64,000 nt of DNA from Hippopus hippopus (GCA_946811185.2 OX328102.1:52491619-52555618); one strand, 5' to 3'; shown: positions 31,316 to 40,996, counted from the first letter of the stretch. Numbers and translations: made by a program. Notes: generated by a model not told the origin, from the sequence alone.

Positions 31316-31999
31316 ATGGCAGATACAGATCAAGAACATCCTAATAAAGTTTATCCTTTACTACCTCGAAAAAGAAATACTGCAAGCGCTCCACCTATTG
31401 AGATGCGCACAATAGGGGATGACAAAGGGCATTCTTACCGTTTACAAAAGATATCTGAAGTACAAAAGTTTCTTGAGAATGAAATTCAAAAAAGAGAAGC
31501 CTTAGCTAAGAAATATTTTAGAGTCGCAAGAATTGTTGATGGTATTGATACAGCATTGATCGGGTTAACAATGGCTTCTGGTGTTGGGGGAGCCATATTA
31601 TTGGGTACAGTTGTAGCGGTACCAATAGCATTAGGTTTAGAAATTACAAGTGCAACAACTGGATTACTCTCATTGGTAGGTAGGTATGTAGTAAGGAATT
31701 CAAAAACAAAGGGAGAAAAACATCAAAAGATTAGAATGATACCTGATGCTAAGCTTGATACAATTGCTTCACATATATCTAAAGCTTTAGTTGACGATTG
31801 TATATCAGATGAAGAGTTTAAACTTATTATGGAAGAACTAGAGAAGTATAAGAAGATGAAGGACGAAATAAGAACAAAGACTAAGAAAAAGATATCTACC
31901 GAAAATGAAGAAAGTTTAATTGAGAGAGGGAGGCGTGAGCAAAGGGAGTCCTTTCGGAGGTTGGTTGAGAAAAATCACGGTGGGCCGCTTGGATATTAA
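31316..31999 (+). CDS. Maverick membrane-hairpin protein
   Basis: 227 residues, intact. A charged N-terminus and a coiled helix (EVQKFLENEIQKREALAKKY) are followed by two hydrophobic segments (about residues 80-105 and 108-125, Gly-rich). A second helical charged region (LVDDCISDEEFKLIMEELEKY) leads to a basic tail. Proteins of this shape recur in invertebrate Polintons, but I know of no assigned function. Predicted to sit in a membrane as a hairpin. Confidence 0.6.
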   Translation: MADTDQEHPNKVYPLLPRKRNTASAPPIEMRTIGDDKGHSYRLQKISEVQKFLENEIQKREALAKKYFRVARIVDGIDTALIGLTMASGVGGAILLGTVVAVPIALGLEITSATTGLLSLVGRYVVRNSKTKGEKHQKIRMIPDAKLDTIASHISKALVDDCISDEEFKLIMEELEKYKKMKDEIRTKTKKKISTENEESLIERGRREQRESFRRLVEKNHGGPLGY

Positions 32000-32109
32000 A
32001 AGACCAAAAATAAAGTTTTCATGCAGTTTTAGTTATGAAACGCGTTAAGAAACTATGATAAAAACTAGGATGGAAACTAGGATAAAAAATTATTTTAGTA
32101 ATTTAAAAA
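32000..32109. other. intergenic spacer with short repeats
   Basis: Contains repeated aaactagga(t/g)..a units (aaactaggatggaaactagg) before the next start atttaaaaaatgtc. Confidence 0.4.
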
Positions 32110-33007
32110 ATGTCTTTTTTAAAAATCACTGATCCTGCAAAAAAAGATTTAATTGTAAAGGAGTATCTTGAAACAAAAAAGAGGATTCGGGATAATCTAC
32201 TAGCAGAGAGAATAGGTGAACGACAACTTCAAACAGATCTTTCAAAGTTTTTTAAACCTATTACAGAAACACAAAAAGCTACAACAAAGGAGATTACAGA
32301 AGGGCTTAAACCTATTAAAGAAGGTATTGAACAGTTGCCGCAAGCTATTAATTTACCAGCATTTCCAACAATAAAAGCTTATTCCTCTGAAGGACAAGAA
32401 TCAACTGCGGGGGAAAAGGAATGGTGGAAAGATGAAGATAAACATTTTATTGGGCCAATTGCAAAGAAGTATTTAACGAAATTTGTTGGTAAAACTAATG
32501 TTGATAGAACATATGGATTATATGATAAAGATGGTAAATTTTACATTGGTAGCAAAAGAGTAATACTTGATGATGATGATATTTTGCTTGATGCTAATGA
32601 ATATAAAGGAACACCTGGTCTATGGGAGTTAATTGTTGCTAAAGAACCAGATAAAAAAAATTTATACAGAAAAGGATCTTGAGGAATACAGTAATTTAAT
32701 GTTAAAAACCAACGCTCTTTATCGTAATAACAACCCAGATAGTAAATATCCTAAAGGTTCTAGAGGGGGAAAGTGGAATGATATACTTAAGTATATTTGG
32801 GCGGATAGAAAAAAGTATGAAGGAAAGGGTATCGTTGTTATCCCATGTGACCCTAACGCATTAATAGAAAGACTAGATCTGTTGTTAGCAAGTAAAGAAG
32901 CAGGTAACACAGGTGTAAGAAACGAGTTAGTGAGCATTTGTGATGAATTAAAAAGACAAGGTGTCTTAAATACAAGCACTTATAAAAAATTAATGTCTAT
33001 ACTATAA
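32110..33007 (+). pseudogene. conserved Maverick protein, frameshift in an A-run
   Basis: The first frame (190 codons, 32110-32682) has a coiled N-terminus and the segment DRTYGLYDKDGKFYIGSK followed by GTPGLWELI. The second frame (read from about 32650 to 33007) continues with YTEKDLEEYSNLMLKTNALY, PNALIERLDLLLAS and a helical end. The order and spacing are those of one ~300-residue Polinton protein. The change falls at a run of eight A near 32652-32659, consistent with one extra A or a sequencing indel. Function unknown; it sits among virion genes. Confidence 0.65.
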
Positions 33008-33010
33008 AAA

Positions 33011-33409
33011 ATGATTATCACTAAAAAACACGGATTTAAAAGAAAGTATTCATATGGTGGTGCTGGAATCTTTGATAGTATTGCTAACTTTTTAGCGAGG
33101 CTTTTTACAAGTAGTGCAGCTAAACAAATTGCATCTTCTGCCCTTGATGTGGGAAAGAGTGTAGCAAAGGAAGGAGCAAAGAAAGCTTTAGAGGTTGGAA
33201 AAAGTGCTGTTGTAGAAACAGGGAAAAAATTAGTTACAAAAGCTTTGACACCAAAATCAAAGAAAATTTTACAAAAGTATAGCACAACACCTAAAGCTGT
33301 TGATACACCTAAAACGCAAGACATTAATACCTTAATAGAAGGAAGTGCTATTGCTATTCAAGATTTAGTTAAGAAATTAAACAGTGGAGCAAGTATTAAA
33401 GTAGTATGA
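33011..33409 (+). CDS. small basic virion-type protein with amphipathic N-terminus
   Basis: 132 residues, intact. A short basic start is followed by GGAGIFDSIANFLARLF, an amphipathic helix, then a long Ala/Lys/Gly-rich helical region with repeated ..GKSA..GKK-type units. This resembles the membrane-lytic/core proteins (pVI/pX class) that accompany Polinton capsid genes; the assignment is by composition and neighbourhood only. It begins at tataaaaaatg, 4 bases after the preceding stop. Confidence 0.55.
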   Translation: MIITKKHGFKRKYSYGGAGIFDSIANFLARLFTSSAAKQIASSALDVGKSVAKEGAKKALEVGKSAVVETGKKLVTKALTPKSKKILQKYSTTPKAVDTPKTQDINTLIEGSAIAIQDLVKKLNSGASIKVV

Positions 33410-33458
33410 AGAAAAAAATAAAATAAGTTAAGGAAAAAAACATTACTTAAAAAAGAAG

Positions 33459-33812
33459 ATGTTAAAATTAAAATTTGATCGTGTATATTATAAAGAATAC
33501 AATACTAGTTGTATTACTATAGTAGGTGCATTGTTAAAACTAGAAGATTGTGAAATCCTTGAAATTAATAACACAGGATATGGTTATAAAAAAGCTACTG
33601 TGAAGTTATCTCCTGAAAAAGTAATTGAAATGAGAGAGATTGAGGAAAAGGTGAATGAACGTTTACAAAAGTGGAATATACCCCAAATAACACTTGTATA
33701 CGGTAATAGAGTTTATTCTAAAACTAAAATAGATACTGCAAAAAGCATTAAACTTAAAGGTGTGTTTGTTAATGATGAAAATAAGTCTTTTGCTCAGCTT
33801 TGGTTAGAGTAA
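33459..33812 (+). CDS. small conserved Maverick protein, unknown function
   Basis: 117 residues, intact. Mixed strand/helix composition, ending KLKGVFVNDENKSFAQLWLE. No recognised motif, membrane segment or signal. It lies directly before the major capsid gene and is separated from it by a strong hairpin. Confidence 0.55.
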   Translation: MLKLKFDRVYYKEYNTSCITIVGALLKLEDCEILEINNTGYGYKKATVKLSPEKVIEMREIEEKVNERLQKWNIPQITLVYGNRVYSKTKIDTAKSIKLKGVFVNDENKSFAQLWLE

Positions 33813-33816
33813 AGTA

Positions 33817-33852
33817 TACAATTATAATTTTTATTTAAAAATTATAATTGTA
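33817..33852. terminator. hairpin before major capsid gene
   Basis: tacaattataattttta pairs perfectly with taaaaattataattgta across 2 bases, 5 bases after the preceding stop. Confidence 0.6.
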
Positions 33853-33860
33853 ATAATAAA

Positions 33861-35162
33861 ATGGATATTTTAAAAGTAACCGAACCAATTATAAAAGATA
33901 CTAGTACTGATGAGTATGAACACCATGAGTATGAACCAATCACAGGTGCTAATCTCAACAACTCAGGAGGAGATATTAGGATTAACATTGAAACTCAAGA
34001 TATTTTCACACATCCTAGTGAGAGTTATTTACTTATAGAAGGGCGTTTAACAAAGGTTGATGGAACAGCTTACGCAAATGCTGACAACATTTCTCTAACA
34101 AACAACGCCATGATGTACCTGTTTAAAAATATTAGGTATCAACTTTTGGGTATGGATATTGAATCCTTAACACATCCTGGTCAAGCTACTACAATGCTTG
34201 GATTGTTAAAATATCCGGATGATTTTTCTAAATCACAAGGGCTAAACCAATGTTGGTATAAGGATACAACACCTGCAGCAGCTATTCAAAACATAGGTTG
34301 GAATGTAAGAAAACTATACATCATTAATAATTCTGATCCAAAGGGAACATTTAGCTTTAGAGTTCCATTAAAACATATATTTGGTTTTTGTGAAGATTAT
34401 AATAAAATATTGTATGGAATGAAGCAAACTCTCACCTTGACAAGAAATGATGATGAAGATGCGATTTTTAGAAATATTGCTGATCCTCCTCCTATTCCTG
34501 ATCCAAATGTTGGTAGAATTACGTTGCATAAAATATCATGGTTTATGCCGCACGTGCTACCCGCGGATAAAGAGAAGATGGAACTTTATAGTCTTATTGA
34601 GAAAAAAGAAAAATTTCCAGTTGGTTACAGGATGCTACAATGCGACTCCATTTCATTTCCTCAGTCAACAACATTTACTTGGAGACTTTCAGTTAAATCA
34701 TCTCCTGAGGTGCCACGTTTTATCACTGTAGGCTTTCAGACTGATAAAATTGGTAATCAAGGGCAAAATCCATCCATATTTAACAATGTAAACGTTCAAA
34801 ATATTTATGTTACGTTAAATTCCACTAGGTATCCAGCGGTTGACTACAATCTTTCATTTGCTAAACAACTATTTAGTAGAGCTTATGGTGACGCTGCATT
34901 ATTTAGATCTAAGTTTTACCAAATGGATGGTTTGATATCAAATCCTAACTTTACCCCTTCAGAGTACAAATCCCTTTATCCTTTGTTTCTGTTTGATGTT
35001 TCCAAACAGAGTGAAAAGTTAAAATATTCTGTTACTGATATCCAAATTAAGGTAAATTTCGGTGCAAATGTACCTGCAGGCACAGAGGCATATGCTGTTA
35101 TTATTAGTGATAAGTTAATTAACTTTCAGTCTGATGGAAATAAAATGTCTGTAGTGTATTAA
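33861..35162 (+). CDS. major capsid protein (double jelly roll)
   Basis: 433 residues, intact. It matches Polinton major capsid proteins: an N-terminal strand region, GGDIRINIETQDIFTHPSES, NAMMYLFKNIRYQL, YPDDFSKSQG, a loop with acidic residues (RNDDEDA), ISWFMPHV, the FTWRLSVKSSPEVPRF segment and the C-terminal AYAVIISDKLINF. Such proteins trimerise into hexon-like capsomers. The intact frame contrasts with the broken polymerase. The start is ataataaaatgg. Confidence 0.9.
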   Translation: MDILKVTEPIIKDTSTDEYEHHEYEPITGANLNNSGGDIRINIETQDIFTHPSESYLLIEGRLTKVDGTAYANADNISLTNNAMMYLFKNIRYQLLGMDIESLTHPGQATTMLGLLKYPDDFSKSQGLNQCWYKDTTPAAAIQNIGWNVRKLYIINNSDPKGTFSFRVPLKHIFGFCEDYNKILYGMKQTLTLTRNDDEDAIFRNIADPPPIPDPNVGRITLHKISWFMPHVLPADKEKMELYSLIEKKEKFPVGYRMLQCDSISFPQSTTFTWRLSVKSSPEVPRFITVGFQTDKIGNQGQNPSIFNNVNVQNIYVTLNSTRYPAVDYNLSFAKQLFSRAYGDAALFRSKFYQMDGLISNPNFTPSEYKSLYPLFLFDVSKQSEKLKYSVTDIQIKVNFGANVPAGTEAYAVIISDKLINFQSDGNKMSVVY

Positions 35163-35184
35163 GATATTTCTTTCTTATATAAAA

Positions 35185-35532
35185 ATGATAAAGACTACAG
35201 ATTTAAAGAAAATTCTCAAAGAGAATAATATAAATTTCTGCTCTTACTGGGATAAAGAGCGGTTAGTTAGGTTGGTGAAAGAACATGGTTTGTTACCAGA
35301 GGAGTCTCCCATGTTGCCTAAAAAAGAAAAAAGTAAGGACCCTAGGTTTGATAGATTAAAAACTATTATGCATAATCCTAAAGAGGTTAGTTTAGAGGAT
35401 GTTGAAACTGGTGAAATAAAAACCTTTCCATCAATTTATAAGGCGGGTAAATTTATAGATCATTGTCCTCAAACAATTATGAACTGGAATGGAAGGGTTT
35501 GGAAAAATAAATACAAAATTTGCATTCAGTAA
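35185..35532 (+). CDS. SAP-like plus NUMOD-like DNA-binding protein
   Basis: 115 residues, intact. Residues 1-35 resemble a SAP motif (LKKILKENNIN, then KERLVRLVKEHGL). Residues ~72-112 (DVETGEIKTFPSIYKAGKF, then TIMNW and KYKI) resemble the NUMOD1 DNA-binding module found beside homing endonucleases. No nuclease catalytic motif is visible. A chromatin- or DNA-packing role is a guess. The start tatataaaaatg is the clearest example of the element's ATG-proximal motif. Confidence 0.6.
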   Translation: MIKTTDLKKILKENNINFCSYWDKERLVRLVKEHGLLPEESPMLPKKEKSKDPRFDRLKTIMHNPKEVSLEDVETGEIKTFPSIYKAGKFIDHCPQTIMNWNGRVWKNKYKICIQ

Positions 35533-35564
35533 TTTTATTATGACATTGTTGTTATAATAAAATT
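35531..35564. terminator. hairpin before polymerase gene
   Basis: aattttattat pairs with ataataaaatt; it starts at the preceding stop codon. Confidence 0.5.
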
Positions 35565-35621
35565 TTTTGAAACAAATAAAAAAATTGTAATTGTTTAAGA
35601 AATTGTGTCTGTTATATAAAA

Positions 35622-38600
35622 ATGAGTTTGTTTAATAGATATATGAACATGGGTAGGCGCTTTGCGTCTAATGTTTACTCAGGAGCAAGACGAACTGCAT
35701 CTAATGTTTATTCTGGAACAAGGCGACTAGCCTCAGCTGTCGTACCAGTATCCATACAAAGAGGAAATAAATTGATTTTACTAATTGGTTAACCGGTAAT
35801 GTGAAGACAACACAAATACCACAAGTGTTAGATGAAATTGTTGAACATGTTAGAGAAAATTACCCTCCAAGGCAACCGTTTGAGATTAGAGCTTCTCAAT
35901 CCGCATTTAGAGGGTATGCTACACAACATGTTATAGAGGGTAGAGAAAATTATGACCTACAAAGATTTTTCGCAGAAACGTGGATGTCTCTTGTAAATAC
36001 TCTTCAAAATAATTTACAAACAAAGGTAAAACTTGTACTTAGGTGTAAATTATTGTTAATGACAAATCTTAACCAAGGTCCTGTTGAACGCGCTTTCCAT
36101 AGTAATTAACATTTAAATTTAAACAGAGGAGAAATAGAGGATTTGTTGAATAGAATGATAGGTGAAGTTTTAGAAAATTTAGCTAATTTTCAAAGAGAAG
36201 GTAGTGGTTGGACATTTGGAAGTATAGTGCGGTTAGAACTACATACAGCTGTTTATGTTCCTTTAAGAGCTAATGGTCACTTACCTTTGCCAAAATGGAT
36301 TGCTAACAAAAAAGCAGTTATCAATATGAAAAATAAAGATGACAAATGCTTTTTATGGTGTGTTTTAAGAGCGTTAAACTCTAAAGAGCATAATGCAGAA
36401 AGAATTGACAAGGATTTGCAAGCAAAGGAAAGAAGTGTGAACATGGAGGGAATAAAGTATCCTGTTTCGTTTAAAGATATAGATAAGTTTGAAAAACAAA
36501 ATTCAGAAATTAGTGTAAACGTGTATGGATATACCAATGATTGTAAATTTTATCCTTTAAGAATTACAAAAGATGAAAGAAGTAAACATGTTGATCTTCT
36601 TTTTACTCAAAAAGAGGAAAGCATGCACTATGCCCTCATAAAAAAATTTAGTAGTTTAAGGAGAAAACAAGTAAGTAACAATGGTGGTATGGAATATTGC
36701 AAACGATGTATGAATCATTTTGGTAGTAAAGAACTTTTGGAAAAACATAAACAATACTGTAATGAACATGAACCTATTACTTTAGAAATGCCAAAACCAG
36801 GTACCATGCTAGCTTTTGAAAACCACGCTAGAAAACTCGGGGTTCCCTTTGTTGCATACGCTGATTTTGAAAGTGTTTGAGAACTAATACACACATGCCA
36901 ACCAAACCCAGAAAAAAGTTATACTATACAACGTCAAAAGCATATACCTTGCAGCTTTTCCTATATTATAAAATGTTTTAATAATACTGTGTGTGCTCCT
37001 ATAGAAAGAAGTTATGTTGGAGAAAATGCTGAGGAAGTTTTTATAAACCAGTTAAAAGATGATATACAAGAAATTCATCAACGGTACCACCAAAACCCAA
37101 AGCCTATTGAAATAACAATAGAGGAAAAAATGAAACATACACAACAAACACACTGTTGGATTTGTGGTGGAAAATTTAATTTATAGAGTAAGAGATCATT
37201 GTCATTTTACAGGTAAATATAGAGGCGCCGCACATAATAAATGCAACCTAAAAGCTAAAAATCCTAACTTCACACCTGTATACCTTCATAATCTTAGTGG
37301 ATATGATGCTCATCTTTTTATTAAATGTCTTGGTAAATCTGTTGGAAAGATTGACTGTATTCCAAATAATGAAGAGAAGTATATTAGTTTTAGTAAAGAC
37401 ATTTGGGTAGGAGAAAATATAAACCATAAGATTAGATTCCTTGATAGCTTTAAGTTTATGAGTTCTAGTTTGGATAAACTTTCAAACAACTTAGAGGAAA
37501 GTCAATTAAAAATTTTATCAAAATATTTTACTAAAGAACAACTACCTTTGGTTAGGAGAAAAGGAGTTTTTACTTATGAGTATCTAGATTCATTTGATAA
37601 ACTTAAAGAAGAGAAATTACCACCCAAAGAAGCATTTTACTCGAGTTTGAACAAAGAAGGAATTACAGATGAAGATTATGCTCATGCGCAAAAGGTTTGG
37701 AAAGCTTTTAATATGAAAACGTTTAAGGATTACTTAGAACTTTACAATAAAATAGATGTATTGCTTTTAGCAGATGTTTTCGAAAACTTTAGAGATGAAA
37801 ACTATGATTTAGATCCTAGTTGGTATTATACTGCTCCTGGTTTAGCTTGGGATGCAGCATTGAAAATAACAAAAGTAAACCTAGAGCTTTTATCTGATCC
37901 TGATATGCTTTTGATGGTAGAATCAGGTATTAGAGGAGGTGTTAGTATGTGTAGTAAAAGATATGCAAAAGCAAATAATGAGGATATGGGTGAATTATAT
38001 GATCCTAGTAAACCATCAAAATATTTATTATATATAGACGCAAACAGCCTTTATCCTTGGGCAATGAGTCGTCCTCTTCCTACACATGGCTTTAAATGGA
38101 TGAAAAATAAAGAATTAGAAATTTGGCAAAAAATCCCATGTATATTAGAAGTAGATTTAGAATATCCTAAAGAATTACATGATTTACACAATGACTTTCC
38201 TTTAGCACCTGAACGTTTAAAGATAGAAAAAGTAGAAAAACTTATTCCAAACTTAACTAACAAAAAGAATTATGTTATTCATCATGAAGCCTTAAAAATA
38301 TGTGTTAATTTAGGTTTAAAGATTACTAAAATACATCGGGGAATTAAGTTTGAGGAAAGTGCATGGCTTAAGCCATACATTAATACACTAAGAAAAGCAG
38401 CTAAAAATAATTTTGAGAAAGATTTTTTTAAGTTGATGAATAATTCAGTCTTTGGTAAGACTATGGAAAACCTGAGAAATAGAGTAACGATACACTTGGT
38501 TTCTAGTGAGAATCGTTATAGGAAATTAGTAGCAAAACCAAACTATAACCACACAACAATATTCGATGAAAACCTAACAGCAGTACACATGAAAAAGACT

Positions 38601-39203
38601 AATTTAAAATATATTAAACCTATTTACTCAGGATTAAGCATCTTAGACATTAGTGAAACACATATGCAAAAAACTTATTATATTTACTTTAAAGCTAAGT
38701 ATGGTGAAAAGGTTAGATTGTGTTATACTGATACAGATAGTTGTATTCTTGAAATAGAAACTAAAAATTTGTATAAGGATATGGAAAAAGATGTGTTTGA
38801 AATGTTTGATACAAGCAATTATCCTAAAGATCATTTCTTAAAAAATGCTTGTAATGCAAGAGTAGTTGGAAAGTTTAAAGATGAGTTAGGTGGTGAGACT
38901 ATGACTGAGTTTGTTGGTTTAGGAGCAAAAATGTATGCTTATAAAACTTTAGATGGTGAGGAAGATAAAAGATATAAAGGTGTTAAAAAAGCGGTTATCA
39001 AGAAAGAGATAAATTTTGATAATTACAAAGAGTGTTTGCTTACAGAAAAGGATCAGTATAGAAAGATGACTGTTTTAAGAAGTAGGGGTCATAATATGTA
39101 TACTGAAGAGTTAAACAAAAAAGCGTTAGGCTCATGTGATGATAAAAGGTTTGTCTTGGAAAATAAAATAGATACACTAGCTTGGGGGCATTATAAAATA
39201 TAA
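35622..39203 (+). pseudogene. polB: protein-primed family B DNA polymerase, four breaks
   Basis: Replicative polymerase of Polintons. It starts at ATG 35622 behind tatataaaa with a basic repeated N-terminus (ASNVYSG twice). Breaks: frame change near 35766, frame change near 36110-36140, in-frame TGA at 36878-36880, and frame change near 37164-37186. Recognisable parts include a C2H2-like YCKRCMNHF region near 36700, the exonuclease YADFES near 36863, and a split zinc/endonuclease-VII-like module (CWICGGKF / DHCHFTGKYRGAAH) near 37155-37250. Also present are motif A DANSLYP (near 38037), motif B NNSVFGKT (near 38440) and motif C YTDTDS (near 38723). The 679-codon palm-containing frame is open. 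About 1190 codons in total, the usual size. Confidence 0.9.
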
Positions 39204-39239
39204 CTTTAAGAAATAAATTTATGGATGTGTTAAGTTGTA

Positions 39240-39269
39240 ATATATAACTTATCATTGTAAGTTATATAT
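39240..39269. terminator. hairpin between convergent polymerase and 39262 genes
   Basis: atatataactta pairs perfectly with taagttatatat across a 6-base loop. A similar aaaatataactt lies at the polymerase stop. Confidence 0.6.
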
Positions 39270-39795
39270 CTGTAATGTTGACAGCTGATCTATTTGCTAC
39301 TTTCCTTGTCATATTTATGAATTTTGTGGTCCTTCCTCTTACCATTCTTCTATTTTTGAGAAATGATAAACGATTATTCTCCTCTAATACTAAAAGTTCT
39401 TCTGTAAGTTTAAATATTATTTCATTCCTTGTCTTCCCCTTCCTTTTTATCCTTAAACCAAGTTGATTTTTCACTTTTTGAATTATTTGTTTTTTAGAAA
39501 AATCAAAACAAGTATATAAATGATCCAAAAATCCTGTTCTAACTATTGTGTGTTGTCTTATCCTTTCATCTATAGTATCTAAAATGTAGTTACCTAAAAG
39601 TTTAGCATATCTAGCTGAATATAGTTTTTGGAATTCTTTTGGAAAATCTGAAATTAAATTTTTGAATTTATCTTTAGCTATATCAACATTTACTGAATTT
39701 TCTCTCATGTTTTCTATTGACTTTAGTAAGCCTTCATCGTTTAATTTATCTCTTCGAGAAACTCTTTTAATGGTTCCATGTTTGTACTTTGACAA
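39262..39795 (-). CDS. Maverick right-end protein, unknown
   Basis: Unrecognised basic helical protein, up to 177 codons. The frame opens after a stop near 39800. Codon 1 at 39795 would be TTG, and the first ATG is at 39708 (MRENSVNVDI), giving 149 residues. Lys/Arg-rich with long helices (FKNLISDFPKEFQKLY, KKQIIQKVKNQL). The shared motif tttttctatttttaca lies just upstream (39805-39820, minus). A frame change or a short first exon could explain the missing ATG. Being next to the TIR and sharing the motif with 21768 and 24287, it may belong to an early or regulatory class. Confidence 0.5.
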   Translation of the reverse strand: MSKYKHGTIKRVSRRDKLNDEGLLKSIENMRENSVNVDIAKDKFKNLISDFPKEFQKLYSARYAKLLGNYILDTIDERIRQHTIVRTGFLDHLYTCFDFSKKQIIQKVKNQLGLRIKRKGKTRNEIIFKLTEELLVLEENNRLSFLKNRRMVRGRTTKFINMTRKVANRSAVNITDI

Positions 39796-39804
39796 ATTTG
39801 TTTA

Positions 39805-39820
39805 TGTAAAAATAGAAAAA
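39805..39820 (-). promoter_or_regulatory. shared upstream motif tttttctatttttaca, copy 3
   Basis: Exact minus-strand match to 21701-21716 and 24215-24230, at the inner edge of the right TIR. Confidence 0.45.
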
Positions 39821-40162
39821 AATCAAAAATTTTTTGGACTGACATATGTGATTGATTGAAAAAAAATTTGAAAAAAATTTTTAAGTTAAAAAAAGTTTCA
39901 AAAATAGAAATTAAAAATTTTTAAAGTTGAAGTTAGCCCTGGATTCGTGGTTAAATAGTTAGTCGGTTTTGCTGGTTAACTAGTTAGTCAATTAAGAAAT
40001 TTGTGTGGGGGTGATCAAGGAATTTATGTGTGCCCTATTAAGATATTATTTAGGGATTTGGGTGGTTATTTGTGGTGGGCATTTTGGCTCATTTTGTTTG
40101 AGTGTCTGGCTCATTTTGGAATGCGATCAAAAAGAGCCGGATAGGGTATTTTACTATCTACT
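39805..40162 (-). repeat. Maverick right terminal inverted repeat (358 bp)
   Basis: Inverted counterpart of 21359-21716, ending actatctact at the target duplication. Confidence 0.9.
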
Positions 40163-40168
40163 TACAGG
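40163..40168. repeat. target-site duplication, right
   Basis: tacagg, identical to 21353-21358. Confidence 0.9.
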
Positions 40169-40617
40169 ACAATGCAAATAATTTTCTGCTCGTAAGTTCA
40201 TTCAGTCTTAACAATGTAAAATATCAGAACAGGCAAAACGATTTGGTTTGCACAAAAGATGAATGGGCTGTTCCTGTCAAAGCTGTCTTTTTGATATGCC
40301 ACATAGGCTTTTAAGGGAATCAGAGGTGTTATTTTTTCTTCTTGTTGACTTCTTTCATTGGATTTGACAAAAATATCGACAAAATATAGGAAAAAATATG
40401 AGTTGGTTAACAAAAGAACAAAGAAAACAAATTTCTTTATTTTCTTCTTAACATGGCTTATCAGCATTTAGAATCAAACAAACAAGAAAAGTATTGAGTC
40501 ATTTTGTCTAGTGAGAATGTAAGTTGATGGCATTCAGAGCACAAAGACTGAGTGTTTAGCAAAATGAAAGGTTTGAATTTTGGTATTTGTGTGATCCTTT
40601 AATTCTTTTGAGCAGTG

Positions 40618-40806
40618 TAGATCAATAAAGTCTGTTTTGTATAACAACCCACTGTATCATGAAGTACTCCAGTCCTTTGACATGCAGAAAATTGACCAAT
40701 AGCGAAAGGTTTCGGCTCCGGTCAGCCTACGGGGACTGCGCAGGCTGGCCTGGGTCGATACTTTTTACGGATTCATTTAGCCCCCTTTTACAGAACATGG
40801 TTCAAA
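40618..40806 (+). mobile_element. MITE family A, right fragment (interrupted)
   Basis: Continues the family A sequence broken at 21289: gtctgttttgtataacaacc, attgaccaatagcgaaaggt, the GGTCAGCC..GGCTGGCC hairpin and the terminal cagaacatggttca. Confidence 0.75.
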
Positions 40807-40996
40807 TTAAGAAATAAAAATCTGGGAGAAAACCATACTCGCAAGGTTCAGCTGTAAGCATCTTGAAGGCATACTTAAGGGTATTGAAGGCGAGTTTCAT
40901 TCGAAATATTCCGGCGCTTGATTGTATTGATTGATTGTATAGTGTTTATCGCCCTTTTCAATATTATTTCACTTGTATCGCTGCATTGCAAAAAAA

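Larger units (their letters stand above)
21359..40162. mobile_element. Maverick/Polinton element, complete, 18.8 kb
   Basis: Terminal inverted repeats begin AGTAGATAGTAAAATACC and end with its complement. They are flanked by the perfect 6-bp duplication tacagg (21353-21358 and 40163-40168), the target size known for Polintons. Inside are DNA polymerase B, integrase, adenain-like protease, packaging ATPase, penton and major capsid genes. Both ends are present. Broken polymerase, protease, RNR and PLA2 frames mean the copy is probably inactive. Confidence 0.95.
21290..40617. mobile_element. short TA-duplicating DNA transposon that hosts the Maverick
   Basis: The left end cactgctaaaaaaaattaaa (21290) and the right-end complement cactgctcaaaagaattaaa (from 40617) are inverted repeats of about 28 bases with few mismatches. 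TA flanks both sides (21288-21289 and 40618-40619). Without the Maverick the element would be about 520 bp, a Tc1/mariner-like non-autonomous element. Confidence 0.7.

Noticed and set aside
32640..32670. Programmed frameshift at the A8 run
   Set aside because: The frame change fits a single extra A in a homopolymer; no downstream pseudoknot was visible and other genes in the element also carry indels.
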